From Arthrobacter sp. 18067 (GTDB lineage: Bacteria > Actinomycetota > Actinomycetes > Actinomycetales > Micrococcaceae): 64,000 nt of DNA. Under the pieces are notes generated by a model that had not been told where the DNA came from, did no database searches, and saw only the letters and a list, made by a program, of their open reading frames with translations. The stretch covers positions 1 to 64,000 of the forward strand of contig NZ_CACSJJ010000021.1 in the NCBI RefSeq assembly GCF_902706295.1. Reading direction: 5' to 3'. Positions 53,469 through 63,500 of this stretch are shown piece by piece. Each line of letters starts with the position of its first letter. Position 1 is the stretch's first letter. The position numbers were made by a program, and so were the translations under genes.

Positions 53469-54326
53469 TTAGACCTCCTGCGCAAAGTGGCCCTCGAGCC
53501 GTCGGAAGACGATCTGGCCAATAACAAGGAACAGGGCTGCCATGCCCAGTCCGATGAAGCCCGTCACCAAGAGATGCGGGGGCAATTCGACGGGCTGGTC
53601 GACCGTCGGGTACCAGAAGGCCCAGTGGAACAGCTCCACCGCAACGGTGATGGGGTTCAGCTGGTAGATGGTCAGAACCCAGGGCGCCGCCAACCGGCGG
53701 ATCATCGTCCAGTCATACAGGACCGGCGAAGTCCACGTCACGATCATCATCAACATGTCGACGATGTTCTCGGCGTCCCGGAAGAACACATTGATGGCAC
53801 CCGCCAACAGGCCAAGGCCTGTTGCTGTAACTGCCACAATGACAAAGCCAAGTAGGGCACCGAAGAGTTGCATGACATCCGGATGCCACCCGCTCAGCAG
53901 GGCCGCGGCCAGCAGAACGATCAATTGCGGAAGGAAGTGGACCGCGGCGACCCATACGGAGGCTACGGGAAACAGCTCACGCGGAAGATAGATCTTCTTG
54001 ACCAGTGCCGCATTCGACACGATCGACCTTGTGGCATTCGAAAATGCTTCCGAGAAGAAGTTGATGACAATGACGCCGGAGAACATGTACAGCGCATAGT
54101 TCGGAATTTGATCCCCAACGCGCAGAACAATGCCCAATGCGAAAAACAGCACAACATACTGGACGAGCGGCTTGACGTACGACCATGCCAGACCCAGTAC
54201 CGAACCGCGGTAGCGGACACGGAGTTCCTTGCGGACAATCAGTTTGAGGAGGTACCGCCGCCGGTACACGTCCAGCAGTCCGGCGCCCACCCCCGGAACA
54301 GCATAAGTATCAGTGGAGTTCGACAT
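53469..54326 (-). CDS. Polysaccharide export ABC transporter permease (Wzm/TagG-like)
   Basis: The 285-residue ABC-2 type permease has six helices, the cytoplasmic amphipathic start RRRYLLKLIVRKELRVRYRGSVLGLAW and NVFFRDAENIVDMLMMI. With the ATPase it should move a lipid-linked glycan to the outer leaflet. In mycobacteria the homologous Rv3781/Rv3783 pair is the galactan exporter. It ends directly before the ATPase gene and follows the GlfT2-like gene by 2 bases. Confidence 0.92.
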   Translation of the reverse strand: MSNSTDTYAVPGVGAGLLDVYRRRYLLKLIVRKELRVRYRGSVLGLAWSYVKPLVQYVVLFFALGIVLRVGDQIPNYALYMFSGVIVINFFSEAFSNATRSIVSNAALVKKIYLPRELFPVASVWVAAVHFLPQLIVLLAAALLSGWHPDVMQLFGALLGFVIVAVTATGLGLLAGAINVFFRDAENIVDMLMMIVTWTSPVLYDWTMIRRLAAPWVLTIYQLNPITVAVELFHWAFWYPTVDQPVELPPHLLVTGFIGLGMAALFLVIGQIVFRRLEGHFAQEV

Positions 54327-54328
54327 CG

Positions 54329-56326
54329 CTACTTGCTGGGCTCCGACGCTTCAAAAGTTTCCCGCCAGGATTCCATGGAGGTGATCTCGGGAAGGGCTTC
54401 GCGATACTGTGCCCTCAGTGTCTCCCAGTTGGAGAAAAGCTGGGCGTGCAGCTTTGCCGATTCAACCACCAGTTGACGAGCCAGCTTGGGGTCACGCAGA
54501 TGCCACGAAGCACCCGTGCCGTCAGCATTGGAGACCACAGCACTGTCCAGGTGCGCGAGGCTCCACCACTTGCCATCCTGATGGGCAACCTGCGCCTCAG
54601 GATTCTCTTTGGCAGAATCGCGGACGGGAGCCAACGTTTGCTTCAGGACAGTCTTCACTGCCCAAGGAAGCAAGCCCAAGGCTCCGGGCTGCTTGTACGA
54701 TTGCGGCTTCTTGGGGGGACGTTTCCGGAAAACTTCCGGGAAGGCCCCAGGATCAGTCTTGACCTGCGAGTCCTGGAACTCTTCGCGCATTGCACGGAGT
54801 TTAGGCATCGTGGTGGGCAACTGTTCGTGAAGATTCGCCGGCCCAGCGAGGACATCACGCAGTGCCATGATGCGGGCCTGCTCAGGGTAGTACTGCATTG
54901 ACACCAAGTGCTTGACGTCTGTGTTCAGGCTCTCGCGCAGGATGCGTCCGCCCTTCGGGAACGGCGAATGCAGGAGCGTAGCAATAAGCCTGTTGCGCTC
55001 GTGGTAGTAGGCCTGCCAGTCAACTGAGTCATCCTTGTCAGCCCAGGAAACATGCCAGACTGCTGCCCCGGGCAGAGTGACGGTCGGGAAGCCGGCCGCA
55101 CGGCCGCGGAGGGAATACTCTGCGTCATCCCACTTGATGAAGACAGGAAGGGAAAGGCCGATGGTTTCCACCACGGTCTTGGGGATGAGGCACATCCACC
55201 AACCGTTGTAGTCGGCATCCCAACGCCTGTGCAGCTGAGGTGTGGACCGCAACCCTGCAGCGGAGAAGTCGTGGTTGCCAAGGCCTTCGACCGGTCCCCA
55301 CAGGAAGCGGTAGAAGTTGACGACTTCCGAGTAGGCGTGGAGGACAGACTTGTTGTACATATCGAACATATGCCCGCCGACGATGGTTGGCTTGCGGCAG
55401 AGGTCAGCGAACGCCACTGCACGCATAACGCCCTCCGTCTCAAGCTCAATATCGTCATCCAGAAGCATGACGTAGTCGCTCTTGTCGGAAACGACCATCT
55501 CGTACATGTTGCGGGCGAACCCGCCCGAGCCGCCCAGGTTGCCCTGGTTGATAACGCGAAGCTGGTCACCCATTGACTCAGCGACTGCATCAAATCCGGC
55601 TTCGTCGGCTACCTTCTTGTTGCCTTGGTCGACGATGATCAACTCCGCGAGGATCTCCCTCAGCCCAGCGTCAGCATCAATCGACTTGATGGTTTCGAGG
55701 CAGTAGTCCGCGCGGTTGAATGTCGTAACCCCGAGCGTGACCCGGCCCTGCGGGCGGCCTTCGTCCGGAACTGCCCAGTGTGCGCCCTTGAGGGTCATGC
55801 CATCGCCGCCGGCGATCAGATCAAACCAGTACCAGCCGCCGTCGCCAAACGGCGCAAGTGTCAACTCGAAGTCGTTGCTGGCGGCGCCTTCGACGAGGAT
55901 GGAATCCACACGCTGTGACGCGCCACGGGCGTTGGATCGGTAAACAATGACCGTCCCCTCGCCTTCGGTTTCAAGGTGCAGGACTGTCTTCGTGGCGACG
56001 GTCCATTTCCGCCAATAGCTGGCAGGGAAAGCGTTGAAGTAAGATCCAAAGGAAAGGCGTTCCCCACGACGAACCTGCACGGAACCACGGTCCAGGATAT
56101 CTTCCGGGTGGAGTTTCCGCGCCATGCCTACTGCCTGCACGACGGCGCTGCTTTCGCCATCTTCCTTTTTCACCTTGCTGGTGTCAGGGTCGACGTACAG
56201 CGGAAGGGTGTCAAGGTCGCGGTTGGCAGGGAAGACCACACGCTGAACGATGCGGAGGTTTTCTTTGGCCGGGGCTTCCATGGTGGTCATCGCAGTCTTC
56301 TGACTTTCGTTTGTAGTAGCCGTCAT
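54329..56326 (-). CDS. glfT2: Galactofuranosyltransferase, GlfT2-like
   Basis: The 665-residue protein has an N-terminal beta-sandwich (about 25-190), then a GT-A domain with VTTFNRADYC (200-209), the metal motif LLDDDIE (DDD at 290-292), NGWWMCLIP (374-382), the base motif KWDDAEYSLR (398-407) and the metal His in VWHVSW (425). These follow mycobacterial GlfT2, which polymerises UDP-galactofuranose into galactan. A helical C-terminal domain follows. Start ATG 56326 overlaps the glf stop by 4 bases. Confidence 0.92.
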   Translation of the reverse strand: MTATTNESQKTAMTTMEAPAKENLRIVQRVVFPANRDLDTLPLYVDPDTSKVKKEDGESSAVVQAVGMARKLHPEDILDRGSVQVRRGERLSFGSYFNAFPASYWRKWTVATKTVLHLETEGEGTVIVYRSNARGASQRVDSILVEGAASNDFELTLAPFGDGGWYWFDLIAGGDGMTLKGAHWAVPDEGRPQGRVTLGVTTFNRADYCLETIKSIDADAGLREILAELIIVDQGNKKVADEAGFDAVAESMGDQLRVINQGNLGGSGGFARNMYEMVVSDKSDYVMLLDDDIELETEGVMRAVAFADLCRKPTIVGGHMFDMYNKSVLHAYSEVVNFYRFLWGPVEGLGNHDFSAAGLRSTPQLHRRWDADYNGWWMCLIPKTVVETIGLSLPVFIKWDDAEYSLRGRAAGFPTVTLPGAAVWHVSWADKDDSVDWQAYYHERNRLIATLLHSPFPKGGRILRESLNTDVKHLVSMQYYPEQARIMALRDVLAGPANLHEQLPTTMPKLRAMREEFQDSQVKTDPGAFPEVFRKRPPKKPQSYKQPGALGLLPWAVKTVLKQTLAPVRDSAKENPEAQVAHQDGKWWSLAHLDSAVVSNADGTGASWHLRDPKLARQLVVESAKLHAQLFSNWETLRAQYREALPEITSMESWRETFEASEPSK

Positions 56327-57507
56327 GCGTCCACTCCCCCGCTTTCAAGCTTGGCGCCGCCAGTGAAGTGCGGCTTGATCTTGTTGTCGAACATGGACAA
56401 GGCGGAGCCTATGGCCATATGCATGTCGAGGTACTTGTACGTTCCCAGTCGACCGCCGAACAGGACAGACTTCTCGTCGCGGGCGAGATCGCGGTAGGCC
56501 AGCAGCTTCTGGCGGTCATCAGAGGTGTTGACCGGATAGTACGGCTCGTCGCCCTTCTCAGCAAAGCGCGAGAACTCACGCATGATGACCGTGGCGTCCT
56601 TGGTGTAATCCCGCTCCGGGTGGAAATGGCGGAACTCATGGATTCGCGTGTAGGCAGCGTCTTCGTCCGGGTAGTTCATGACGGAACAACCCTGGAAGTC
56701 CTCAATGGGGAGGACTTCTTCTTCAAGGTCGATGGTTCGCCACGAGAGGTCACCCTCGGCGTAGTCGAAGTAACGATCCACCGGGCCTGTGTAGATGACA
56801 GGCACCTGACCGAGGACAGATGACCTGCCGAACTCGCCGTCGTCGAAGAAATCCGTATTCAGAACGACCTCAATGTTCGGGTGATCGGCCATACGCTCAA
56901 TCCAGGCGGTGTAGCCGTCAACCGGGAGGCCTTCGTAGGTGTCGTTGAAGTACCGGTTGTCATAGTTGTAACGCACGGGAAGCCGCGAAATAATCTCGGC
57001 CGGCAGGTCCTTGGGATCCGTCTGCCACTGCTTGCCCGTGTAGTGCTTGATGAAGGCTTCATACAAGGGCCGGCCAATCAGCTGGATGCCCTTGTCATTG
57101 AGGTTCTGCGGATCAGTTCCAGCCAACTCGCCTGCCTGTTCGGCAATAAGCGCCTTCGCCTCCGTTGGGCTCATGGCCGAGCGGAAGAACTGGTTGATGG
57201 TGCCCAGGTTGATGGGCATGGGGTAAACCTCGCCCTTGTGGCTGGTGTAAACCTTGTGCTGGTAGCTGGTGAACTTGGTGAAGCGGTTCACATAATCCCA
57301 GACGCGTTCATTCGACGTGTGGAAGAGGTGCGCGCCGTAACGGTGTACCTCGATTCCTGTCTGCGCCTCATTCTCGCTGTAGGCGTTTCCTCCAATATGG
57401 TGGCGGCGATCAAGCACCGCGACCTTCAGCCCCAACTCGGTAGCGGCGCGTTCTGCAATGGTCAGGCCAAAGAAACCCGAGCCGACGACGACGAGATCAG
57501 CGTTCAC
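56323..57507 (-). CDS. glf: UDP-galactopyranose mutase
   Basis: The 394-residue flavoenzyme starts VNADLVVVGSGFFGLTIAERAA (FAD site) and has DRRHHIGGNAYSE, HRYGAHLFHTSNERVWDYVNRF and GRLGTYKYLDMHMAIGSA. It converts UDP-galactopyranose to UDP-galactofuranose for the GlfT2-like enzyme. Start GTG 57507 is preceded by AGGAGA with 4-base spacing; an in-frame start at 57549 would add 14 residues. Confidence 0.96.
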   Translation of the reverse strand: MNADLVVVGSGFFGLTIAERAATELGLKVAVLDRRHHIGGNAYSENEAQTGIEVHRYGAHLFHTSNERVWDYVNRFTKFTSYQHKVYTSHKGEVYPMPINLGTINQFFRSAMSPTEAKALIAEQAGELAGTDPQNLNDKGIQLIGRPLYEAFIKHYTGKQWQTDPKDLPAEIISRLPVRYNYDNRYFNDTYEGLPVDGYTAWIERMADHPNIEVVLNTDFFDDGEFGRSSVLGQVPVIYTGPVDRYFDYAEGDLSWRTIDLEEEVLPIEDFQGCSVMNYPDEDAAYTRIHEFRHFHPERDYTKDATVIMREFSRFAEKGDEPYYPVNTSDDRQKLLAYRDLARDEKSVLFGGRLGTYKYLDMHMAIGSALSMFDNKIKPHFTGGAKLESGGVDA

Positions 57508-57636
57508 AAACTCTCCTGTGTATTGGCGTGCGGGCACAGAAATGCCCACGTCTACTGGTCAAGGCTACCCGACATGACGAGCGTTCCCCGTATCCGGGGC
57601 AGCGTACGGTGGTGACGGGCGGCGTCGGGAAACGGC

Positions 57637-57669
57637 AAAGGGAGACTGGCCAGCGGCCAGCCTCCCTTT
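57637..57669 (-). terminator. Terminator after the sugar-dehydrogenase gene
   Basis: A 15-bp stem (AAAGGGAGACTGGCC with GGCCAGCCTCCCTTT, one A-C mismatch) with a 3-base loop AGC lies about 25 bases beyond the oxidoreductase stop. It separates that unit from glf. Confidence 0.85.
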
Positions 57670-57693
57670 AGCGCCTTGATTAATGCGGGTGGC

Positions 57694-58680
57694 TCAGAGA
57701 GTGATGACTGAGCCGGATTTTGCCGAAGCCAAAACAGCCTCCGCAACCCTTAGAGTCTCAAGCCCCTCGGCCATCGTGACGATGTTCAGCGACTTTCCGA
57801 GAACTGCATCACGGAAGGCCTCATGCTCCATTTTGAGAGGTTCGCGCTTCGCCAGCGCGAAACGGGTCGAGGATCCCTCGGAAACACCACGGAAGGCCGC
57901 CACCGAATCCCAGTCCGTCTGGAACGTTCCGTTCTCCACGAACGTGAGATCGGCGGAAATGGTATCGGCAATGAAAGCCCCGCGTTCGCCAAGAACCACC
58001 GTGGTGCGTTCCTTCATGGGCGAGAGCCAGTTGACGATGTGGTTCGTTACGACCCCACTCTTGAGATGGCCAATGGCAGTAACCATGTCTTCGTGCTCGC
58101 GTCCGCTACGGGAGGTGGTGTGGGCAACGACGTTGATGAAGTTGCTCTGAGCCAGCCACGCCGTGAGGTCGATGTCATGGGTTGCCAGGTCCTTGACCAC
58201 GCCTACGTCCGCGATGCGCGCCGGGAACGGTCCCTGCCTTCTCGTGCTGATCTGGTAGACCTCACCCAGGTCACCATTCTCCAAACGGTCCCGGAGGCTT
58301 TGCAGCGAAGGGTTAAACCGTTCAATATGCCCGACGGCACCGATAAGGCCTTTGGATTCAAAGGCTTCGGCAATGCGACGGCCGGACTCGGAATCGTTCG
58401 CGATTGGCTTTTCCACGAGGCAGTGGACGCCGGCCTCGGCCAGCTGCAGTGCCACTTCCTCGTGCAGGATGGTTGGCACGGCCGCTACGGCCATGTCTAT
58501 GCCCTGGGCAATAAGCTCTTCGACCGTGTTGAAGACAGTCAGGCCGTCCGCCACATTGTGTGGGTCCCCGAAGGAGTCGGCGACTGCAACAAGGTCAACG
58601 CCCTCCAACTCACGGATGACGCGGGCGTGGTGGCGACCCATCATGCCCAGTCCAATAAGGCCGGCGCGCAGATTCGCCAC
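57694..58680 (-). CDS. Gfo/Idh/MocA sugar-nucleotide dehydrogenase, WlbA/WbpB-like
   Basis: The 328-residue protein has the Rossmann motif GLIGLGMMGRHHARVI, catalytic EKPIA and HIERFNP plus the DLATHDIDL pattern typical of UDP-GlcNAcA 3-dehydrogenases. It would oxidise C3 of UDP-N-acetylglucosaminuronate, producing the ketone used by the aminotransferase encoded just upstream (1-base overlap). Confidence 0.85.
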   Translation of the reverse strand: MANLRAGLIGLGMMGRHHARVIRELEGVDLVAVADSFGDPHNVADGLTVFNTVEELIAQGIDMAVAAVPTILHEEVALQLAEAGVHCLVEKPIANDSESGRRIAEAFESKGLIGAVGHIERFNPSLQSLRDRLENGDLGEVYQISTRRQGPFPARIADVGVVKDLATHDIDLTAWLAQSNFINVVAHTTSRSGREHEDMVTAIGHLKSGVVTNHIVNWLSPMKERTTVVLGERGAFIADTISADLTFVENGTFQTDWDSVAAFRGVSEGSSTRFALAKREPLKMEHEAFRDAVLGKSLNIVTMAEGLETLRVAEAVLASAKSGSVITL

Positions 58681-59771
58681 TAGCTACCTGCCTTGGCCAC
58701 GGCGTTGACAGCGGCAACAATCCGGTCAAGGTCGTCCTGACTCAGGGACGGGTGCACCGGGAGCGACAGCACGCTTGCTGCTGCTTCTTCCGTGACGGGG
58801 AGATCATCCGAGGTCTGGAAAGGCGCAAGACGGTGGTTGGGGATCGGGTAGTAGACACCGCACCCAACGTTGTACTCCTCGCGGAGAGCCTTCGCGAAGC
58901 CGTCACGGTCCTCGGCAATGCGAATCGTGTACTGGTGGTAAACGTGCTCGTAGCCTTCGGCGACCTTGGGGGTCACTACGCCTTCGATGTTTGCGTCAAA
59001 GAACGCCGCGTTTTCCTGACGGGTCTTCGTCCAGCCATTAACCTTGGTGAGTTGAACGCGGCCGATGGCAGCGTGGATGTTGGTCATGCGGCAGTTGAAA
59101 CCGACCAGTTCATTTTCGTACTGGCGTTCCATGCCTTGGTTGCGGAGCAACCTCAGGCGACGTTCAACATCTGCCAGACCAGTACTGACCATGCCGCCTT
59201 CGCCTGACGTCATGTTCTTCGTGGGGTAAAGGCTGAACATGGCAAAGTCGCCGAATGTACCCACCTTGCGCCCGTTGACGGCTGCACCGTGAGCTTGGGC
59301 CGCGTCCTCGAAGACCTTGACTCCGTGTTTAGCAGCGAGTGCGCCGATGGCGTCAACGTTAAACGGGTGCCCATAAAGGTGGACGGGCATGATGGCAGCC
59401 GTACGGTCCGTGATTTTCGACTCGACGGAAGCCGGGTCCAGCGTGTAGTGGTCCGGGTCCACGTCAGCGAAAACGGGAGTGGCACCAGTCAGCGCCACCG
59501 AGTTGGCCGTCGCTGCGAACGTGAACGACGGAACGATGACCTCGTCTCCAGCGCCGATGCCGGCAGCCAGCAGGCCCAGGTGAAGACCCGAAGTTCCGGA
59601 GTTAACGGCAACGGCGGCCCTGCCATCGAGGAGGACCTGGGAGAATTCCTGCTCGAAAGAGGCTACCTCCGTGCCTTGGGCGAGCTGGCCGGAAGCCAGC
59701 ACGGCATCAACGGCCTTGCGCTCTTCATCGCCGATGATGGGTTTGGCGGGGGGAATGAATTCGGGGCTCAT
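58680..59771 (-). CDS. DegT/DnrJ/EryC1 sugar aminotransferase, WbpE-like
   Basis: The 363-residue PLP enzyme has NSGTSGLHLGLLAAGIG, SFTFAATANSVALTGATPVFADVD and FEDAAQAHGA, with the cofactor Lys in SLYPTKNMTSGEGG. It would aminate the 3-keto sugar made by the WbpB-like dehydrogenase. It overlaps both neighbours (4 bases and 1 base). Confidence 0.9.
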   Translation of the reverse strand: MSPEFIPPAKPIIGDEERKAVDAVLASGQLAQGTEVASFEQEFSQVLLDGRAAVAVNSGTSGLHLGLLAAGIGAGDEVIVPSFTFAATANSVALTGATPVFADVDPDHYTLDPASVESKITDRTAAIMPVHLYGHPFNVDAIGALAAKHGVKVFEDAAQAHGAAVNGRKVGTFGDFAMFSLYPTKNMTSGEGGMVSTGLADVERRLRLLRNQGMERQYENELVGFNCRMTNIHAAIGRVQLTKVNGWTKTRQENAAFFDANIEGVVTPKVAEGYEHVYHQYTIRIAEDRDGFAKALREEYNVGCGVYYPIPNHRLAPFQTSDDLPVTEEAAASVLSLPVHPSLSQDDLDRIVAAVNAVAKAGS

Positions 59772-60394
59772 GCCTCTACCTCTCGAAGGGTCTCGTTCTG
59801 TTCAACATACGTTGCGCCGGTTTCCGGACATACCCAGTTCTCACCGCTGCGCTGCAGCGGGAAACCAGCTTTGCCGACCCAGCCGTGGCGCTTGGCCGGA
59901 ACTCCGACCATCAGGGCAAAATCAGGGACATCCTTGGCCACGACGGCTCCGGCGGCAATTGTGGCCCAACGGCCAATGGTCACTGGAGCGACGCAGACGG
60001 CACGTGCACCGATTGATGCACCTTCACGAATAGTGACGCCTACCGGCTCCCAATCGTGGGCGCTCTTCAAGCTGCCATCCGGGCTGACCGCACGGGGGTA
60101 TGTGTCGTTTGTCAGCACGACCGCAGGACCGATGAAAACTCCGGCCTCAAGTTCCGCGGGCTCGTAGACAAGTGCGTAGTTCTGGACCTTGCAGTTATCC
60201 CCCATCTTGACCCCGGTGCCGATATAGGCACCCCGTCCTACGATGCAATTGACGCCCAATTCGGCCTGCTCGCGGACTTGGGCCAGATGCCAAATCTTTG
60301 ATCCATCACCAATTACCGCCTTGTCTGAAACATCGGCGCTCTCCGCAACCACTATCACCGGTGAAGGTCCTTCCTCATTGAGCACACGCGACAA
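59768..60394 (-). CDS. Sugar O/N-acetyltransferase, left-handed beta-helix, WbpD-like
   Basis: The 208-residue protein has hexapeptide repeats (AVIGDGSKIWHLAQVREQAELGV onward; GRGAYIGTGVKMGDNCKVQNYALV; GVTIREGASIGARAVCVAPVTIGRWATIAAGAVV) and a C-terminal CPETG segment. It would acetylate the 3-amino group, giving UDP-2,3-diacetamido-2,3-dideoxy-glucuronic acid. The UDP-GlcNAc 6-dehydrogenase needed first is not in this window. Confidence 0.88.
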   Translation of the reverse strand: MSRVLNEEGPSPVIVVAESADVSDKAVIGDGSKIWHLAQVREQAELGVNCIVGRGAYIGTGVKMGDNCKVQNYALVYEPAELEAGVFIGPAVVLTNDTYPRAVSPDGSLKSAHDWEPVGVTIREGASIGARAVCVAPVTIGRWATIAAGAVVAKDVPDFALMVGVPAKRHGWVGKAGFPLQRSGENWVCPETGATYVEQNETLREVEA

Positions 60395-60579
60395 CGAGAT
60401 TCATCTTAGCCGAGACACCATGCCCCAGCGTCAAACACACAAGCGTGGTGGCCCGGCCCGGGTTGTCCACATACGGTGCACTGGGTGCTGCGGTCCCGGT
60501 TCCGAGCCCATAACGTCGGCCATAGCGTTCAGGCCAGCGAGGGACAAGACCACCATTGATGACGCGGGAGAGGGAAGCA

Positions 60580-63500
60580 ATGACATTGGAGTGCACATTG
60601 GTGCGCGGCCCCGTTGCCGCGGAGTCCCCCGCTCCGGAGGAACTGACCATCGAGGTTCCTGAAGGCACGTCCGGCGCCCACGTTGAATCCATTCTCATGC
60701 GCGAACGTGGAACTGGCAGGTTATCCGTTGAGGGACAGAGTCTGTCCACCCTTACGGTTGGCTTGCCGCCCCTGGTGTCAGGCGCCGTCGTCGTGGATGG
60801 CACCGCGCCGAAGCGCGACTTCGGACCGGAATGCCTGTCTTTGATACTTCTCACCCACTCCGGCCCCAGCGCAGGTGCGGTCTTCCGGATTCAACGCGGC
60901 CGGTTCCGCATAGGCAGGGGTCCGGTCGATCTGTCCGTACCAGACCCGGGCATGTCCCGAGAGCACGCCGTCTTGGAGGTATCCAGCACGGCCCTCACCC
61001 TGACGGACGTCGATGCTGCCAATCCGGTCCTCGTGGATGGGCGGCCCATCCGCCACACATCAGTTACCTCCGAATCAATGATTCTGTGCGGCAACTCCAC
61101 GTTCACGGTCTCCGCGGAGAGCGGTCCACTGCCGGATATTTCAACCGAGGCCGGCCGCTCTGTGGAAGAAGCCTTGGAGGTAACGCATGCGGGGAGGCCT
61201 GGAAATCGTGCGGCAATGATCTTGACGGCGGGGCTGCCCTTGATTGCAGGGATCGGACTGGCTGTTGCCACGGGGATGTGGATGTACCTGGGGTTCACCG
61301 CCATCTCAGCGGTCAGCCTCCTTGTCCCATTCGTCACGGGCCGGAAGAGCCGACGGGAGTGCAGACTCGCTGTAGCGCGCGCAGCACGCGAAGATGCTGA
61401 CCGGCGCCGTCGGTGCTCGCCGTCTGCAGCAGAACTAGTGCTTGCTGCGCATGGAAGGTCCGAGGACTTAGGCGGGCTGATTCGTGAAACAGCCCAGGAG
61501 CCGGCCGTTTCAGCAGCAGTGCAAGGTTCATCACCACAATCAGGAAGTGAGCCATCAGGGGTATGGATCCGGCTCGGCACGGCGGAGGAGTTGGCGAACA
61601 TCCGACTGGCACCCGATGATCCCCTGTTCCATCCGCCAACAATCGGCATCGCGCCCGTGACGTTGGATCCACGGCACGCTGAGGTGACTCTGTGCGGGCC
61701 GAACAGTCACGTGGACGCCCTGCTCCGTTTCATTGTGATGCAGCTTGCCGCCTACCCCTGCGCGGCAGAGTCCCCTGTCATCTTTCTTGGACGTGTCGGG
61801 AGGCTGCCCATGGGCGCCAGATTCCTGCCGGAAGTGACTCTCACGACCAATCCTGAGGCCGCCCTCGCAGTCCTTGACCAACAAAATGACAGCCCGAACG
61901 GCCGGCTGATCGTGCTGGACCATCCGGACTGTGAAGAGGACGTCCTGACAGCCATGTTCAATGCAGCCCGACTGGCGGGGTGGCAAATAATGCATTGCGG
62001 GACACCAGCCGAACGCACTGGAACGCTCATCGAAATTTCACAATCGGGGACAAAGGGATATCTGGAACTGGCCGGCGAACGCCGGAGTTTCGTTCCGGAT
62101 CTGGTCCCTGAGGGAGTTTTCGACGCATTCTGCCGAAACCTGGCGTCGAAACCCCGCCCTGTAAGTGCAGGCACCAGCCGTGATATTCCCGTCCAGTGTT
62201 CCCTGACCGAACTGCTGCCACACGGACCGCGGAGAATCCTCCTTCGTTGGGAAGAAACCGCAATGCTGGACGGACTTTCGGCTGTGTTGGGCCAGGGCGC
62301 CAAGGGGCGGGTGGGATTCGACTTCACGCTCGATGGTCCCCACTTGTTGGTTGCCGGCACCACAGGATCCGGAAAGTCGGAACTCCTCAGGACACTCGTC
62401 GCTTCAATAGCGCTGAGCTATTCTCCCGACCATACAACTTTCCTGTTTATTGATTTCAAAGGCGGTTCAGGGTTGGGGCCGCTTTCAGGACTGCCACACT
62501 GCGTAGGCCTCCTGACGGACCTTGGCAGGCACCAGCTGGATCGCGCCCTGGCTTCTCTACGCGGAGAGGTCAGGCATCGCGAGGAACTGTTCGCAGCGGC
62601 AGGGGTCATGGATATAACCCAATATCAACGGGCCCCTTCGCGCGAGTTTCAGCCTATTCCGCATCTAGTACTGGTAATCGACGAATTCCGGATGCTGATT
62701 GACGAGGCTCCCGGCGCTCTTCGCGAGCTCATGAGAGTCGCTGCCATCGGTCGCTCCCTTGGTATTCATCTGGTGATGGCCACGCAAAGGCCCCAAGGGG
62801 CCCTGACCGCGGATATCCGGGCAAACGTCACCTCAAGTATCGCCCTACGAGTGCAATCGGAGGCTGAGTCCGTGGACATCGTCAATTCCAAGGCTGCTGC
62901 CTCAATACGCACAGACACGCCGGGCCGGGCATATTTGGCCCGGGCCTCGGGCAATCCGGAGCAATTCCAGGCTGCGTCTTTGGCCGTTTCACGCGATTCC
63001 ACGGCTACCGAGGGACAGGTGGGAGTCTCCCGGTTTCTCGTCCATACGGCCGAGGAGGGCTTGAACCGCCGTTCCGATGCGCAAACACTGGCAAACCGCC
63101 AAAATGCTCCATCCGATGCAGGTGTCCAGCAGCTCGCTTCCGCAGTCCTGGATGCATGGCATCGGCTCGGCAGACCGCTCCCAAGACATCCTGTAGCTGT
63201 CCCACTGCCGTCGTTGATCCGATGGCATGAGGAACTGCCGGGTTCAGACGATTCGCCCCGGGCAGCGACACCCTGGGCAGTTGGGCCGTTGGCATTGGTT
63301 GACAGGCCGGCGTGGCAAATCGTGGAGCCTTTGCTGTGGTTACCGGCCGAGCACGGTCATCTGGCTATGATCGGGAGTCCCTCAGGGGGAATGCACAACT
63401 GCTTCAGGGCGGTCTCTGCCATGCTGGCAACACATCTGCCTCAACCACACCTCTACATTCTGGATGGGGCCGGAATACTGGGCGACCTCTATGACCGGGA

